Assembly (NCBI RefSeq): GCF_004122115.1
Contig: NZ_SBKP01000002.1
Location: 278,293-342,292, forward strand
DNA length: 64,000 nucleotides
Direction: 5' to 3'
Source: Sphingobium fluviale
GTDB lineage: Bacteria > Pseudomonadota > Alphaproteobacteria > Sphingomonadales > Sphingomonadaceae
Part shown: positions 46,063-57,237 of the stretch, one piece after another
How positions within the stretch are numbered: position 1 is the stretch's first letter
Layout of the letters: each line of letters begins with the position of its first letter
Position numbers and translations under genes: made by a program
The notes under the pieces: generated by a model
Seen by the model: the letters and a program-made list of their open reading frames with translations, nothing else
What the model was told of the DNA's origin: nothing
Database searches by the model: none

Positions 46063-46572
46063 ATGATTGAGCCGGAGGCACGCGCCCTCGGCTTCGATCT
46101 GGTGCGTGTGAAGATGCTGGGCGGAGACGACCCGACGCTGCAAATCATGGCTGAGCGCCCCGAAACGCGGCAGCTCAACATCGATGATTGCGCCGCTCTT
46201 TCACGCCGCCTGTCCTCCATGCTGGATGACATGGAGGCTGCGGGCCGTGACCCGATCGAGACCGCCTATCGGCTGGAGGTGTCGTCCCCCGGCATCGACC
46301 GTCCTTTGACCCGGCTCAAGGACTTTACCGACTGGGCTGGGCATGAGGCACGTGTGACGGTGACTGATTCGGTCGCTGAACGCAAACAGTTCAAGTCTAT
46401 CCTTGCAGGGGTGGATGGCGAGACGATTCTGCTCGATGACCCTAAGCTGGGTCGGGTGAGCATTGGCTTTGACAATATCCAGAGCGCCAAGCTGGTGCTG
46501 ACGGATGCGCTTATTTCTGCTACAATGCCGCTATCCTCTGATGGGGCGGATGAAATAGAGACGGAAGGATAG
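46063..46572 (+). CDS. rimP: Ribosome maturation factor RimP
   Basis: RimP assists late 30S assembly. The visible 169 residues contain ARALGFDLVRVKMLGGDDPTLQIM, ERPETRQLNIDDCAALSRRL, YRLEVSSPGIDRPLTR and the C-terminal SH3-like domain. The ATG at 46063 leaves out nine codons that read LVDLAALTQ, the normal RimP N-terminus, and no ATG, GTG or TTG exists between them and the in-frame stop at 46030. The true start may thus be CTG 46036 (preceded by AAAGG). It opens the rimP-nusA-infB operon. Confidence 0.93.
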   Translation: MIEPEARALGFDLVRVKMLGGDDPTLQIMAERPETRQLNIDDCAALSRRLSSMLDDMEAAGRDPIETAYRLEVSSPGIDRPLTRLKDFTDWAGHEARVTVTDSVAERKQFKSILAGVDGETILLDDPKLGRVSIGFDNIQSAKLVLTDALISATMPLSSDGADEIETEG

Positions 46573-46577
46573 ACCCT

Positions 46578-48200
46578 ATGGCCACTGCCATTTCCGCCAA
46601 CAAGGCCGAGCTGATCGCCATCGCCAATTCGGTGGCGTCTGAGAAGATGATCGACAAGGCGATCGTCATCGAGGCTATGGAGGATGCGATCCAGCGCGCC
46701 GCCCGCGCTCGCTATGGCGCGGAAAACGATATTCGCGCAAAGCTCGATCCCGACACCGGCGATCTGCGGCTGTGGCGCGTGGTCGAGGTTGTCGAGGTTG
46801 TCGAAGACTATTTCAAGCAGGTCGACCTGAAGCAGGGGCAAAAGCTTCAGCCGGGCGCGGCGCTGGGCGACTTTATCGTCGATCCGCTGCCGCCCATTGA
46901 TCTGGGCCGTATCGATGCGCAGTCCGCCAAGCAGGTGATTTTCCAGAAAGTGCGCGACGCAGAGCGCGAGCGCCAGTTCGAGGAATTCAAGGATCGGGTC
47001 GGTGAGATCATCACCGGCGTGGTGAAGTCGGTCGAGTTTGGCCATGTGGTTGTGAACCTCGGCCGCGCCGAGGGCGTTATCCGCCGCGATCAGCAGATCC
47101 CGCGTGAAGTGGTGCGCGTGGGTGATCGTGTTCGTTCAGTCGTGCTGAATGTGCGCCGCGAAAACCGCGGGCCGCAGATTTTCCTGTCCCGCGCGCATCC
47201 TGAGTTCATGAAAAAGCTGTTCGCGCAGGAAGTGCCGGAAATCTATGATGGCATCATCACGATCATGGCTGCTGCTCGCGATCCTGGATCGCGCGCGAAA
47301 ATTGGTGTTATCAGCCGCGATGGCAGCATCGACCCGGTCGGCGCCTGCGTCGGCATGAAGGGCAGCCGCGTTCAGGCGGTGGTGCAGGAAATGCAGGGCG
47401 AGAAAATCGACATCATCCCGTGGAGCGAAGATACCGCGACCTTCGTGGTGAACGCGCTCCAGCCTGCGACCGTCAGCCGCGTCGTTATCGACGAGGATGA
47501 GGGCCGCATCGAGGTGGTGGTGCCGGACGATCAGCTTTCGCTCGCCATTGGCCGCCGTGGCCAGAATGTTCGCCTCGCCAGCCAGCTTACCGGCAAGGCG
47601 ATTGACATTATGACCGAGGCAGACGCGAGCGAAAAGCGCCAGAAGGAGTTCGTCGAGCGGTCAGAGCTGTTCCAGAACGAGCTGGATGTCGATGAAACGC
47701 TGTCTCAGCTTCTGGTCGCCGAAGGTTTTGGCGAGCTGGAAGAGGTCGCCTATGTCGGCGTCGAGGAACTGGCGGCTATCGAGGGCTTTGACGAGGAGCT
47801 GGCCGAAGAGCTGCAAAACCGCGCGCAAGAGGCGCTGGAGCGGCGCGAGGCCGCCGCGCGCGAGGAGCGCAGGGCGCTGGGCGTTGAGGACGCGCTGGCC
47901 GAAATGCCGCACCTCACAGAGGCGATGCTGGTTACGCTGGGCAAGGCGGGCATCAGGACGCTTGATGACCTTGCCGACCTCGCCACGGACGAGCTGATCG
48001 CCAAGAAGCGCCAGAACGACCGACGCAAAAACCGCGAGGCGGTGGAAGACAAGGGCGGTGTCCTTGCCGCATATGGCCTCTCGGAAGAGCAGGGCAACGA
48101 GATCATCATGGCTGCCCGCGCCCACTGGTTCGAGGATGAACCCGGCGCGGATGCAGCTGCAACCGGGGAGGTCGCAGATGCTGCGGATGCTTCCCAATGA
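46578..48200 (+). CDS. nusA: Transcription elongation/termination factor NusA
   Basis: NusA binds RNA polymerase and nut RNA, affecting pausing and antitermination. The 540 residues have the N-terminal RNAP-binding part (MIDKAIVIEAMEDAIQRAARARYG in segments), an S1 domain (VGEIITGVVKSVEFGHVVVNLG), two KH domains (GACVGMKGSRVQAVVQEM and AIGRRGQNVRLASQL) and C-terminal acidic repeats (MTEADASEK onward). It lies 5 bases after rimP in the canonical order. Confidence 0.97.
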   Translation: MATAISANKAELIAIANSVASEKMIDKAIVIEAMEDAIQRAARARYGAENDIRAKLDPDTGDLRLWRVVEVVEVVEDYFKQVDLKQGQKLQPGAALGDFIVDPLPPIDLGRIDAQSAKQVIFQKVRDAERERQFEEFKDRVGEIITGVVKSVEFGHVVVNLGRAEGVIRRDQQIPREVVRVGDRVRSVVLNVRRENRGPQIFLSRAHPEFMKKLFAQEVPEIYDGIITIMAAARDPGSRAKIGVISRDGSIDPVGACVGMKGSRVQAVVQEMQGEKIDIIPWSEDTATFVVNALQPATVSRVVIDEDEGRIEVVVPDDQLSLAIGRRGQNVRLASQLTGKAIDIMTEADASEKRQKEFVERSELFQNELDVDETLSQLLVAEGFGELEEVAYVGVEELAAIEGFDEELAEELQNRAQEALERREAAAREERRALGVEDALAEMPHLTEAMLVTLGKAGIRTLDDLADLATDELIAKKRQNDRRKNREAVEDKGGVLAAYGLSEEQGNEIIMAARAHWFEDEPGADAAATGEVADAADASQ

Positions 48201-48245
48201 TCGGCCGGTTGCTGATTTAATACCGAACCGCAGCGAGGCGCTCTC

Positions 48246-48929
48246 ATGACGGAGCGCCGCTGTATCCTGAGCGGAGATCGCGCCGCGCCAGAGCATCTGG
48301 TGCGCCTTGCGCTCGCGCCCGATGGCGCGCTGATGCCCGATGTGCGGGCCAAGGCGCCGGGGCGGGGCGCGTGGATCGGCGTGTCGCGCGCTGCGCTGGA
48401 AAAGGCGCTGGCCAACGGCAAGCTCAAGGGGGCGCTCGCCCGCGCATTCAAGTCAGGCGAGTTTGTGCTGTCACCCGATTTGCCCACATTGATCGCCGAC
48501 GCGCTGGAGCGGCAGGCGATGGAGCGGCTGGGGCTGGAGGCGAAGTCTTCCAACCTCATTACCGGGTCAGAGAAGATCGATGTCGCGGCGCGGCGTGGGC
48601 AAGTTCACATGGTGCTTCATGCAGCCGACGCAGCGCCTGACGGCTGCCGCAAGCTCGATCAGGCCTGGCGTGTGGGGCAAGAGGCCGAGGGGCAGGATCT
48701 GGCGGGCATGATCTTGCCAGTGGGGCGCGATGCCCTTTCGCAGGCATTGGGGCGCGAGAATGTCGTCCATGTCGCAGTTACGGATCGCAGCGCCGCCGCG
48801 CGTATTATCGCGCTGTTAAGCCGCTGGCAAAGCTATGTCGGATGCGCTAACGGTGTGGCTGATAAAGTTTCGCCGGAGGCGCGGTCAACGGCCCAGGCGG
48901 CGGCAATGTCCATCGGGCATGAAGACTGA
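48246..48929 (+). CDS. YlxR (DUF448) protein with L7Ae-like C-terminal domain
   Basis: A 227-residue RNA-binding protein. The N-terminal DUF448/YlxR part opens TERRCILSGDRA, with LVRLALAPDGALMPD and GRGAWIGVSR. The C-terminal half resembles an L7Ae/YlxQ-like domain (ALERQAMERLGLEAKSSNLITG and KIDVAARRGQVHMVLHAAD), so two proteins that are separate in Bacillus are joined here, as usual in Alphaproteobacteria. It sits between nusA and infB. Described YlxR proteins act on RNase P or on transcription. Confidence 0.9.
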   Translation: MTERRCILSGDRAAPEHLVRLALAPDGALMPDVRAKAPGRGAWIGVSRAALEKALANGKLKGALARAFKSGEFVLSPDLPTLIADALERQAMERLGLEAKSSNLITGSEKIDVAARRGQVHMVLHAADAAPDGCRKLDQAWRVGQEAEGQDLAGMILPVGRDALSQALGRENVVHVAVTDRSAAARIIALLSRWQSYVGCANGVADKVSPEARSTAQAAAMSIGHED

Positions 48930-48993
48930 GCGGCGGCCTGTTCGGGCCATGCCGCATTTTGGTGTTTGAAGTTGAGAAGGTTGAATAAAGTCG

Positions 48994-51531
48994 ATGAGTG
49001 ACAGCAACGAAGACAAACCGGTTCTGGGCCGCAAGCCGCTGGGCATCAAGCGGACGGTAGAATCGGGTCAGGTACAGCAGAGCTTCAGCCACGGGCGGAA
49101 AAACACCGTCGTGGTCGAGGTGAAGCGCCGTCGCATCATCGGCAAGCCGGGCGAGGCGCCCATGGCCGCGCCGGAGCCGGTTGTGGCTGCGCCCGCGCCT
49201 GTTGCACCGGTCGCTGCGCCCGTAGCCGCCCCGCGCCCTGCCGCCCCGCCTTCACCGCCGCGCAACGACCTGATGAGCCGGCAGGAGATGCAGGCGAAGC
49301 TGCTGCGCGAGGCCGAGGAATCGCGCATGTCTGCGCTGGAGGATGCCCGCCGCCGCGAGGAAGCCGCGCGGCTTGCAGCCAGCGAAGAGGAGAAGCGCCG
49401 CGCCGAGGAAAACCGTCGTGTGGATCAGGACGCCGCCGCCGTGCCCGTCGTTGAGGTCGTTGCCAAGCCGGAGCCTGAAGCCGCGCCTGCCGATGATGTC
49501 GCCGTTGCACCCGTCACGGAAGACACTGCCAGCGATGCCCGCCCGGCTCCGCGCCGGTTTACGCCTGTCACGCCTGCCAAGCGGCCTGAGCCTGCCGCCA
49601 AGCCGGATCGTGCCGCCAAGCGTGGCGATCATGACCGGCGGCAGTCCGGCAAACTGACCGTCAATCGTGCGCTTTCCGATGATGACAGCGCCCGTGCGCG
49701 CAGTCTTGCCGCCCTGAAGCGTGCGCGAGAGAAGGAGCATCGCCGCACGCATGGCGGCAGCCAGCAGAACCGCGAAAAGCAGGTGCGCGATGTCGTGGTG
49801 CCGGAAGGCATCACGGTGCAGGAACTCGCCAACCGCATGGCCGAAAAGGGCGCGGATCTGGTGAAGGCGCTGTTCAAGATGGGCATGCCTGTCACCGTCA
49901 ACCAGACGATCGATCAGGATACGGCGGAGCTGCTGGTCGAGGAATTCGGCCACCGCATCCAGCGCGTTTCGGACGCCGATGTCGAGATCGATACGGGCGC
50001 GGATGTCGATGCGGATGAAACCCTAAAGCCCCGCGCTCCGGTCGTCACGATCATGGGCCATGTTGACCATGGCAAGACCAGCCTTCTGGATGCGTTGCGC
50101 GGCACCGATGTGGTGGCGGGCGAAGCAGGTGGCATCACCCAGCATATCGGCGCCTATCAGATCAAGGCGAAGGGGGGCGAGATCATCACCTTCCTCGATA
50201 CGCCGGGCCACGAAGCCTTTACCGAGATGCGCGCTCGCGGGGCCAACGTGACCGACATCGTTGTACTGGTCGTCGCGGCGAACGACGGGCTGATGCCGCA
50301 GACGATCGAGGCGATCAACCACACCAAGGCGGCCGGCGTGCCGATGATTGTCGCGATCAACAAGATAGACCTCGATACCGCCAACCCCCAGCGTGTGCGT
50401 GAGCGCCTGTTGGAGCATGAGGTGATGGTCGAGGAGATGGGCGGCGAGGTGCAGGATGTCGAGGTGTCAGCGCTCAAGAAGATTGGCCTTGATACGCTGA
50501 TCGAGAAGATCTTGCTTCAGGCCGAACTGCTGGAGCTGAAAGCCAACCCGGATCGTACCGCAGAAGGCCGCGTGATCGAGGCGCAACTCGACAAGGGCCG
50601 CGGCGCGGTGGCCACTATTCTCGTAGGGCGCGGCACGCTCAAGGTCGGCGACATTTTCGTCGTTGGCGAGCAGAGCGGCAAGGTCCGCGCGATGGTCAAC
50701 GACAAGGGCCAGAACATCAAGGAAGCCGGGCCATCCATGCCGGTCGAGGTGCTTGGCCTTTCCGGCGTACCGATGGCGGGAGATCAGCTTTCTGTCGTGG
50801 AGAACGAGGCGCGCGCGCGCGAGGTTGCCGCCTATCGCGCCGAGCAGGCGACGAAGAAGCGCACGACATCGGCGCCGACGAGCTTCGAGCATATGTTCTC
50901 TGCGCTCAACACCACCCAGATCGAATATCCGATTGTGGTGAAAGGTGATGTGCAGGGTTCGGTCGAGGCGATCGTCAGCTCGCTCAACCGTATCTCAACC
51001 GATGAGATCAAGGTGCGGGTGCTGCACTCCGGCGTCGGCGCGATCACCGAGAGCGATGTGACGCTGGCCGCTGCCAGCCGCGCGCCGCTGATCGGCTTCA
51101 ATGTGCGCCCCAATGCCAAGGCGCGGCAACTGGCCGAGCGCGACAAGGTGAGCTTGCGCTATTATGACGTGATTTATGACCTGCTTGAGGAAGTAAAGGG
51201 CGAGATGGCGGGCCAGCTCGCGCCAGAGCGCATCGAAACGGTTGTCGGTCGCGCCGAGATCAAGGACGTGTTCCCCGCAGGCAAGAAAGACAAGGCTGCC
51301 GGTATGCTGGTGGTCGATGGCTTCATCCGCAAGGGCATCAACGCGCGCCTTACCCGCAACGATGTCATCGTTTCGGCGACGATCATCGCCTCGCTCCGCC
51401 GCTTCAAGGACGATGTTGCGGAAGTGCGCGCAGGCCTGGAGTGCGGCGCGGTGCTCGCGGATACCAACGACATCAAGCCCGGCGACATGCTGGAACTGTT
51501 CGAGGTAGAAGAGCGCGCGCGGGTGTTGTGA
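48994..51531 (+). CDS. infB: Translation initiation factor IF-2
   Basis: IF-2 brings initiator tRNA to the 30S subunit. The 845-residue protein has an Ala/Pro/Glu-rich N-terminal region (about 40-240), a conserved [21 protein letters not shown] segment, the G domain with [20 protein letters not shown] and NKIDLD, and the C-terminal tRNA-binding domains (DVQGSVEAI through [12 protein letters not shown]). The start is the ATG at 48994. Confidence 0.97.
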   Translation: MSDSNEDKPVLGRKPLGIKRTVESGQVQQSFSHGRKNTVVVEVKRRRIIGKPGEAPMAAPEPVVAAPAPVAPVAAPVAAPRPAAPPSPPRNDLMSRQEMQAKLLREAEESRMSALEDARRREEAARLAASEEEKRRAEENRRVDQDAAAVPVVEVVAKPEPEAAPADDVAVAPVTEDTASDARPAPRRFTPVTPAKRPEPAAKPDRAAKRGDHDRRQSGKLTVNRALSDDDSARARSLAALKRAREKEHRRTHGGSQQNREKQVRDVVVPEGITVQELANRMAEKGADLVKALFKMGMPVTVNQTIDQDTAELLVEEFGHRIQRVSDADVEIDTGADVDADETLKPRAPVVTIMGHVDHGKTSLLDALRGTDVVAGEAGGITQHIGAYQIKAKGGEIITFLDTPGHEAFTEMRARGANVTDIVVLVVAANDGLMPQTIEAINHTKAAGVPMIVAINKIDLDTANPQRVRERLLEHEVMVEEMGGEVQDVEVSALKKIGLDTLIEKILLQAELLELKANPDRTAEGRVIEAQLDKGRGAVATILVGRGTLKVGDIFVVGEQSGKVRAMVNDKGQNIKEAGPSMPVEVLGLSGVPMAGDQLSVVENEARAREVAAYRAEQATKKRTTSAPTSFEHMFSALNTTQIEYPIVVKGDVQGSVEAIVSSLNRISTDEIKVRVLHSGVGAITESDVTLAAASRAPLIGFNVRPNAKARQLAERDKVSLRYYDVIYDLLEEVKGEMAGQLAPERIETVVGRAEIKDVFPAGKKDKAAGMLVVDGFIRKGINARLTRNDVIVSATIIASLRRFKDDVAEVRAGLECGAVLADTNDIKPGDMLELFEVEERARVL

Positions 51532-51555
51532 TCGCCCGGTTGTAGGGGACTGCCG

Positions 51556-51939
51556 ATGGCCGCCAACGAAGGCCCTTCCGTCCGCATATTGCGTGTAGGC
51601 GAGCAGGTGCGCCATGTGCTGGCGGACATCCTCCAGCGCGGCGATGTGCATGACGAGGTGCTCGCCAAGCATATGGTGAGCGTGACCGAAGTGCGCATGA
51701 CGCCGGACCTGCGCCATGCCACAGCCTTCATCAAGCCGCTGCTGGGGCGCGATGAAGAAGCGGTGCTCAAAGCGCTGCGTACCAACACCGCCTATCTCCA
51801 GCGCGAGGTGGCGAAGCGGGTAAAGACCAAGAATGCGGCTAAGCTCAAGTTCATCATCGACGAGAGTTTCGATGAGGGCAGCCACATCGAACAGTTACTG
51901 CGTGATCCCAAGGTGGCGCGGGATTTAAGCGGCGAATGA
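51556..51939 (+). CDS. rbfA: Ribosome-binding factor A
   Basis: RbfA helps 16S rRNA 5'-end maturation and cold adaptation. The 127-residue KH-like protein has [18 protein letters not shown], then [18 protein letters not shown] and the [19 protein letters not shown] end segment. It starts 24 bases after infB, and its stop overlaps truB (ATGA). Confidence 0.95.
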   Translation: MAANEGPSVRILRVGEQVRHVLADILQRGDVHDEVLAKHMVSVTEVRMTPDLRHATAFIKPLLGRDEEAVLKALRTNTAYLQREVAKRVKTKNAAKLKFIIDESFDEGSHIEQLLRDPKVARDLSGE

Positions 51940-52844
51940 GCGATGCGCCGGGCGCAGACGCCCCCCACGGATGGATCATCCTCGACAAACCCTATGGCCT
52001 GGGCAGTACGCAGGCGGTGGCGGCGGTGAAGCGATGCTTGCGCGAGGCGGGCCTGCCCAAGGTCAAGATCGGCCATGGTGGTACGCTCGATCCGCTGGCG
52101 ACTGGCGTGCTTCCCATAGCGCTGGGAGAGGCGACCAAGCTCGCCGGGCGGATGCTCGATAGCGACAAGGCGTATGATTTTTGCGTAAAGTTTGGCGCGG
52201 AGACGGATACGCTGGACGCCGAGGGACAGGTTATCGCCACCAGCGACGCGCAGCCCACTGCGGCGGAAATAGAGGCAATCCTGCCGCGCTTTACCGGCCC
52301 CATCGAACAGATGCCGCCTGCCTATTCTGCACTCAAGGTCGATGGTCGCCGTGCCTACGACCTCGCGCGGGCAGGGGAGGCGGTGGAGTTGCAAACCCGC
52401 GCCGTGACTATCCACGCCCTGACTCTGCTGTCCTGCGATGCAGAAAGCGCAACTTTCTCAGCCACTGTCTCCAAGGGCACTTATATCCGCTCCCTCGCGC
52501 GGGATATTGCCCACGCGCTCGGCACGGTGGGCCATGTGACCATGCTGAGGCGCACCAAGGCGGGGCCGTTCGCTCTGGAATCCGCGATTTCGCTGGACAA
52601 AATTACGCAAGCTGCTAAGGGCCGCATCATCGCGCAGCATGTGCTGCCGTTGACGGTTGGGCTGGACGACATCCCGGCTCTGTCCGTCACTCCCGCAGAG
52701 GCGCTTGCTTTGAAACAGGGCAAGCAGCTCTTGGGAGACCCCCGCAAGCAGGGTCTGATGCTGGCGCTGGAGGGTGAAACGCCCATCGCGCTGGTGGAAG
52801 GCCTCGGCCCTGAGATCAGGGTCGTGCGGGGTTTCAATCTCTAG
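51936..52844 (+). CDS. truB: tRNA pseudouridine(55) synthase
   Basis: TruB makes pseudouridine 55 in the T-loop of tRNAs. The 302-residue enzyme has [12 protein letters not shown], the catalytic [24 protein letters not shown] (shown in pieces; catalytic Asp in the GTLDP motif), [18 protein letters not shown], the [17 protein letters not shown] block and [15 protein letters not shown]. Its start overlaps rbfA. Confidence 0.97.
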   Translation: MSDAPGADAPHGWIILDKPYGLGSTQAVAAVKRCLREAGLPKVKIGHGGTLDPLATGVLPIALGEATKLAGRMLDSDKAYDFCVKFGAETDTLDAEGQVIATSDAQPTAAEIEAILPRFTGPIEQMPPAYSALKVDGRRAYDLARAGEAVELQTRAVTIHALTLLSCDAESATFSATVSKGTYIRSLARDIAHALGTVGHVTMLRRTKAGPFALESAISLDKITQAAKGRIIAQHVLPLTVGLDDIPALSVTPAEALALKQGKQLLGDPRKQGLMLALEGETPIALVEGLGPEIRVVRGFNL

Positions 52845-52862
52845 TTTTCAGAAAGGATGACG

Positions 52863-53132
52863 ATGTCGATTACAGCTGAGCGCAAGAGCGCGCTGATACA
52901 GGAACATGCCCAGAATGTGGGCGACACGGGTTCGCCCGAAGTGCAGGTTGCGATCCTCTCTGAGCGCATCTCGAACCTGACCGAGCATTTCAAGGGACAT
53001 CACAAGGATAATCACAGCCGTCGTGGCCTGCTGATGCTGGTCAACAAGCGTCGCAGCCTGCTGGATTATCTCAAGAAGAAAGATCAGGGCCGCTATGAGG
53101 CGCTGATTGCCAAGCTGGGCCTTCGCAAGTAA
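52863..53132 (+). CDS. rpsO: 30S ribosomal protein S15
   Basis: S15 binds the 16S central domain and starts platform assembly. Starting at ATG 52863 gives the 89-residue standard length beginning [15 protein letters not shown]; the ATG two codons earlier is less likely. [16 protein letters not shown] and the [23 protein letters not shown] region are conserved. A hairpin follows before pnp. Confidence 0.97.
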   Translation: MSITAERKSALIQEHAQNVGDTGSPEVQVAILSERISNLTEHFKGHHKDNHSRRGLLMLVNKRRSLLDYLKKKDQGRYEALIAKLGLRK

Positions 53133-53149
53133 GGTCAGGCATCAAGAGG

Positions 53150-53171
53150 CGGCCCCAAGTTGGGGCCGTTT
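53150..53171 (+). terminator. Hairpin in the rpsO-pnp gap
   Basis: CGGCCCC (53150-53156) pairs with GGGGCCG (53162-53168) around a short AAGTT loop, followed by only three T. It may be an attenuating terminator or RNase processing site between rpsO and pnp, as known in enterobacteria where PNPase controls its own leader. Confidence 0.55.
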
Positions 53172-53308
53172 CGATTCGGTGCCCATGCAATTCGGCATGG
53201 CGCTGAGCAAGGGGGCGAGAAGAATGCCTCCGCACCGCCGCGGGCCGGCTTTGCCCGCATTAGGTAAGCCCCTCCGCGCAATAGGGCCGGCGGGTGGAAG
53301 GAAAACCA

Positions 53309-55603
53309 ATGTTCGATATGAAGAAAGTTGAAATCGAGTGGGGCGGAAAGACCCTGACACTCGAAACGGGCCGTGTTGCCCGTCAGGCCGATGGCGCGGT
53401 TCTCGCGACATACGGCGAAACAGTGGTGCTGTGCGCTGTCACGGCCGCCAAATCCGTGAAAGAAGGGCAGGATTTCTTCCCGCTCACCGTTCACTATCAG
53501 GAAAAATATTCCGCTGCTGGCCGTATCCCCGGCGGCTTTTTCAAGCGTGAGCGCGGCGCGACCGAGAAGGAAACGCTGACCAGCCGCCTGATCGACCGCC
53601 CGGTGCGCCCGCTGTTCCCCGAAGGCTTCTACAACGAGATCAACGTGATCTGCCAGGTCCTCAGCTATGATGGCGAGACCGAGCCGGATATCGTTGCGAT
53701 GGTCGCGGCGTCAGCAGCGCTCACCATTTCCGGCGTGCCCTTCATGGGGCCGATTGGCGCGGCGCGCGTGGGCTATAAGGACGGAGAGTATCAGCTTAAC
53801 CCGTCACTGGATGAAACCAAGGAAGGCGAGCTGGATCTCGTTGTCGCCGCCACCCAAAACGCGGTGATGATGGTCGAATCCGAAGCGAAAGAGCTTTCGG
53901 AAGAGGTGATGCTCGGTGCGGTGATGTTCGCCCACAAGGCGAGCGCACAGGTGATCGACGCGATCATCAAGCTGGCCGAGAAGGCCGCCAAGGATCCGTG
54001 GGAGATCGACCTTTCGGACAACACGGCCGAGATGAAGGCGAAGCTCAAGACCCTGATCGGCAAGGATATTGCCGCTGCCTACAAGATCACCGACAAGTCG
54101 GCGCGCTCCAACGCGCTGAACGAAGCCCGCGCCAAGGCGAAGGCAGCGTTCGCGGAGGAAAGCCCACAGACCCAGATGGTCGCCAACAAGACCATGAAGA
54201 AGCTGGAAGCAGAGATTGTGCGCGGCGCCATCCTCAAGGATGGTCAGCGTATCGATGGCCGCACCACCACGCAGATCCGCCCGATCGAGGCAATTGTCGG
54301 CTTCCTGCCGCGTACGCATGGTTCGGCGCTGTTTACGCGCGGTGAAACGCAGTCGATCTGCACCACCACGCTCGGCACCAAGGATGCGGAGCAGATGATC
54401 GACGGGCTCGATGGCCTGCATTATGAGAACTTCATGCTGCACTATAACTTCCCGCCCTATTCGGTCGGCGAAGTGGGTCGTTTCGGTGCTCCGGGCCGCC
54501 GCGAAGTGGGCCATGGCAAGCTTGCATGGCGCGCGTTGCACCCTGTGCTTCCCAGCAAGGATGAGTTCCCCTACACGATCCGCGTTCTGTCTGACATCAC
54601 CGAGTCCAACGGCTCCAGCTCTATGGCGACGGTGTGCGGCGGTTCGCTCTCGATGATGGATGCGGGCGTTCCGCTGAAGCGTCCGGTGTCGGGCATCGCG
54701 ATGGGCCTGATCCTTGAGGGCAAGGAGTTCGCGGTTCTCTCGGACATTCTGGGCGACGAGGATCATCTCGGCGACATGGACTTCAAGGTCGCGGGTACGT
54801 CCGAGGGTATCACCAGCCTTCAGATGGACATCAAGATCGCCGGTATCACCGAAGAGATCATGCGCAAGGCGCTTGCTCAGGCGAACGAGGGCCGCGCGCA
54901 TATTCTGGGTGAGATGGCGAAGGCGCTGGGCGAAGTCCGCTCCGAGCTTTCGGCGCATGCTCCGCGCATCGAAACCTTGCAGATCGACAAATCGAAGATC
55001 CGCGAAGTTATCGGCACCGGCGGCAAGGTGATCCGCGAGATCGTGGCGGAAACCGGCGCGAAGGTGGATATTGATGATGAAGGCCTGATCAAGATCAGTT
55101 CGTCGGACATCAAGCAGATCGAGGCGGCGAAGGCATGGATTCTCGGCATTGTCGAGGAAGCGGAAGTCGGCAAGATCTATAACGGCAAGGTCGTGAATAT
55201 CGTCGATTTCGGCGCATTCGTGAACTTCATGGGCGGCAAGGATGGCCTCGTCCACGTCTCAGAGATGCGCAACGAGCGTGTCGAGAAGCCGGGCGATGTC
55301 GTTTCCGAGGGCCAGGAAGTGAAGGTCAAGGTGCTGGAGATCGATCCGCGCGGCAAGGTGCGCCTGTCGATGCGCGTCGTCGATCAGGAAACCGGCGAGG
55401 AACTGGAAGATACCCGCCCGCCGCGTGAAAAGAGCGAGCGTGGTGATCGCGGCCCGCGCGGAGATCGTGGCGACCGGGGCGATCGTCGCCGGGGTGGCGG
55501 CGGCGGTGGCGGTCGTGACCGTGATCGCGGTCCGCGCCCGGAGCGCGCAGATAATGAAGGCGAAGCGCCAGGCGGCTTGCCGGATTTTCTGACGCAGGAC
55601 TGA
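53309..55603 (+). CDS. pnp: Polyribonucleotide nucleotidyltransferase
   Basis: PNPase degrades RNA 3'-to-5' by phosphorolysis and can add tails. Starting at ATG 53309 ([15 protein letters not shown]) gives 764 residues. Both RNase PH domains are present (second: [33 protein letters not shown]), then a KH domain ([17 protein letters not shown]) and an S1 domain ([15 protein letters not shown]). The C-terminal tail is a Gly/Arg/Asp-rich RGD-type repeat region (about 700-745). The start at 53294 is the alternative. Confidence 0.97.
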   Translation: MFDMKKVEIEWGGKTLTLETGRVARQADGAVLATYGETVVLCAVTAAKSVKEGQDFFPLTVHYQEKYSAAGRIPGGFFKRERGATEKETLTSRLIDRPVRPLFPEGFYNEINVICQVLSYDGETEPDIVAMVAASAALTISGVPFMGPIGAARVGYKDGEYQLNPSLDETKEGELDLVVAATQNAVMMVESEAKELSEEVMLGAVMFAHKASAQVIDAIIKLAEKAAKDPWEIDLSDNTAEMKAKLKTLIGKDIAAAYKITDKSARSNALNEARAKAKAAFAEESPQTQMVANKTMKKLEAEIVRGAILKDGQRIDGRTTTQIRPIEAIVGFLPRTHGSALFTRGETQSICTTTLGTKDAEQMIDGLDGLHYENFMLHYNFPPYSVGEVGRFGAPGRREVGHGKLAWRALHPVLPSKDEFPYTIRVLSDITESNGSSSMATVCGGSLSMMDAGVPLKRPVSGIAMGLILEGKEFAVLSDILGDEDHLGDMDFKVAGTSEGITSLQMDIKIAGITEEIMRKALAQANEGRAHILGEMAKALGEVRSELSAHAPRIETLQIDKSKIREVIGTGGKVIREIVAETGAKVDIDDEGLIKISSSDIKQIEAAKAWILGIVEEAEVGKIYNGKVVNIVDFGAFVNFMGGKDGLVHVSEMRNERVEKPGDVVSEGQEVKVKVLEIDPRGKVRLSMRVVDQETGEELEDTRPPREKSERGDRGPRGDRGDRGDRRRGGGGGGGRDRDRGPRPERADNEGEAPGGLPDFLTQD

Positions 55604-55624
55604 TCGTCTTTTTGCAATAATAGT

Positions 55625-55660
55625 AAAACGGGCCGTCGGATATTTCCGGCGGCCCGTTTT
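55625..55660. terminator. Terminator after pnp, usable in both directions
   Basis: AAAACGGGCC (55625-55634) pairs with GGCCCGTTTT (55651-55660), with more pairing possible inside; the A-run and T-run give a U-tract on either strand. It separates the core operon from the accessory genes that follow. Confidence 0.9.
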
Positions 55661-55740
55661 CTATTATGTGCCATACCGCTTGCGGCAAAAGGACCGGCCG
55701 CACCTATGTCTGGCGACGCCGATCAGCCGCTTCGCTTGTA

Positions 55741-57237
55741 CTATTGTGGTGGCAAGCCGGAATAGCTGAGCGGGATGATAACCGATTTTTGAATCGTATA
55801 CTCGCGTAACAGATCCCACGTAAGTTCCCGGCCAAACCCGCTTTGCTTATACCCACCAAGCGGCATGCCTCGTGGCAGATTATAATAGGTGTTGATCCAC
55901 ACGATGCCGGTCTGCATGGCCCGCGAGATCCGGTGCGCCTGCCGCAAATCTTCCGACCATACGGCGCCTGCGAGACCATAAAGTGAATCATTGACCTGAG
56001 ACAGCAGCTCCTCTTCGCTATCCCATGTGATGACACTCGTTACGGGACCAAAAATCTCCTCCTGAGCGACCCGCATACGATTGTGTACGTCTGTCAGAAT
56101 TGTTGGCTTTACAAAAAACCCTGATTGCAGGCCTGTATCGGTGGCTATGTCCCCGCCAGACAGGATCGTTGCTCCCTCCTCGCGCGCCACATCGAAATAG
56201 GAGCGCACCTTGTCATACTGCATGCGCGATGACAGGGAGCCGAGACCGGTTTTCTCGTTGAGGGGATCGCCTACGCGGATCTGCTCAACAGCTGCGACAA
56301 ATTTTTCAAGAAACGCGTCGCGGACAGCGCGCTCAACAAAGAGCCGAGATCCGGCCATACATACTTCGCCCTTGTTGAAAACCATCGCTATTGCAGCTGT
56401 TGTAGCTGCGGCATCCAGATCAGCAGAGCGGCAGATGATGTTGGCGGATTTGCCGCCCAGTTCCAGGGTTTGCGGAATGATATTGCGCGCAGCATATTCT
56501 ATAATTTTTCGCCCGGTCGAGGTGGATCCGGTGAAGGCAACCTTGCGGATATCAGGGTGAGTGACGAGTGCCTCGCCGACGTCCTGGCCGTAGCCGGTAA
56601 TGACATTGAGAACGCCGGGGGGAAGCAGGTCCGCAATCTCGGCGACGAACTCCAGCACAGTGAGGCAGACGATTTCGGACGGTTTCAGGACGATCGTGTT
56701 GCCCGCAGCCAAAGCGGGCGCAATTTTCATCGACGCCATGAGCAGGGGGACGTTCCAGGGGATTATTTGAGCGACCACACCCAGCGGCTCGCGGTGAACG
56801 AGGCCCAGCAAGTCAGCATGATTATGCGTCTCACCCTTCAGTGACCATACTGACCCGGCAAAATATTCGAATTGGCCGATCGCTTCGGGCAGATCGTGGA
56901 TCGTGGCTTCGTGAACAGTCTTGCCGTTGTTGAGGGATTCCATCACGGCAAACTCTCCGCTTCGCGCGCGCAGCCTTTGCGCGATTTCCAGCAGAATACG
57001 CTGCCGCTCTTCAAAGGATGTTCGTGACCATGCCGGGAAGGCGCGCTTGGCCGCCGCGACTGCGCGCCCTACGTCCGCCGGGGTGCCGGCCTGAATATTT
57101 GCAAGATGCTGGCCAGTAGCAGGGTTCGATAGGCCGATAACCTTGCTGCCGTCAGATCCAATCCATGCCCCATCGATGAAGTGACCATATTCCGCACGAA
57201 ATGTCGGCGTGACCGAAATCTTTGCTTCAGCGTTCAT
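55741..57237 (-). CDS. NAD(P)+-dependent aldehyde dehydrogenase
   Basis: A 498-residue class I/II-type aldehyde dehydrogenase. The key residues are in place: N162 (PWNVP), the E259 base (LELGGKS) and nucleophile C293 (GEVCMAGSR, where most relatives have GQ before the cysteine). The start is ATG 57237, placed four codons inside the longest frame because a TGAGGA ribosome site lies just upstream. The substrate is unknown; with the neighbouring SDR, NTF2-like and E1 genes it probably oxidises a pathway aldehyde, perhaps a phenyl- or aryl-aldehyde. Confidence 0.93.
   Translation of the reverse strand: MNAEAKISVTPTFRAEYGHFIDGAWIGSDGSKVIGLSNPATGQHLANIQAGTPADVGRAVAAAKRAFPAWSRTSFEERQRILLEIAQRLRARSGEFAVMESLNNGKTVHEATIHDLPEAIGQFEYFAGSVWSLKGETHNHADLLGLVHREPLGVVAQIIPWNVPLLMASMKIAPALAAGNTIVLKPSEIVCLTVLEFVAEIADLLPPGVLNVITGYGQDVGEALVTHPDIRKVAFTGSTSTGRKIIEYAARNIIPQTLELGGKSANIICRSADLDAAATTAAIAMVFNKGEVCMAGSRLFVERAVRDAFLEKFVAAVEQIRVGDPLNEKTGLGSLSSRMQYDKVRSYFDVAREEGATILSGGDIATDTGLQSGFFVKPTILTDVHNRMRVAQEEIFGPVTSVITWDSEEELLSQVNDSLYGLAGAVWSEDLRQAHRISRAMQTGIVWINTYYNLPRGMPLGGYKQSGFGRELTWDLLREYTIQKSVIIPLSYSGLPPQ

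Noticed and set aside
49150..49650. Ala/Pro/Glu-rich repetitive stretch
   Set aside because: It is the normal low-complexity N-terminal region of IF-2, not a DNA repeat or mobile element.
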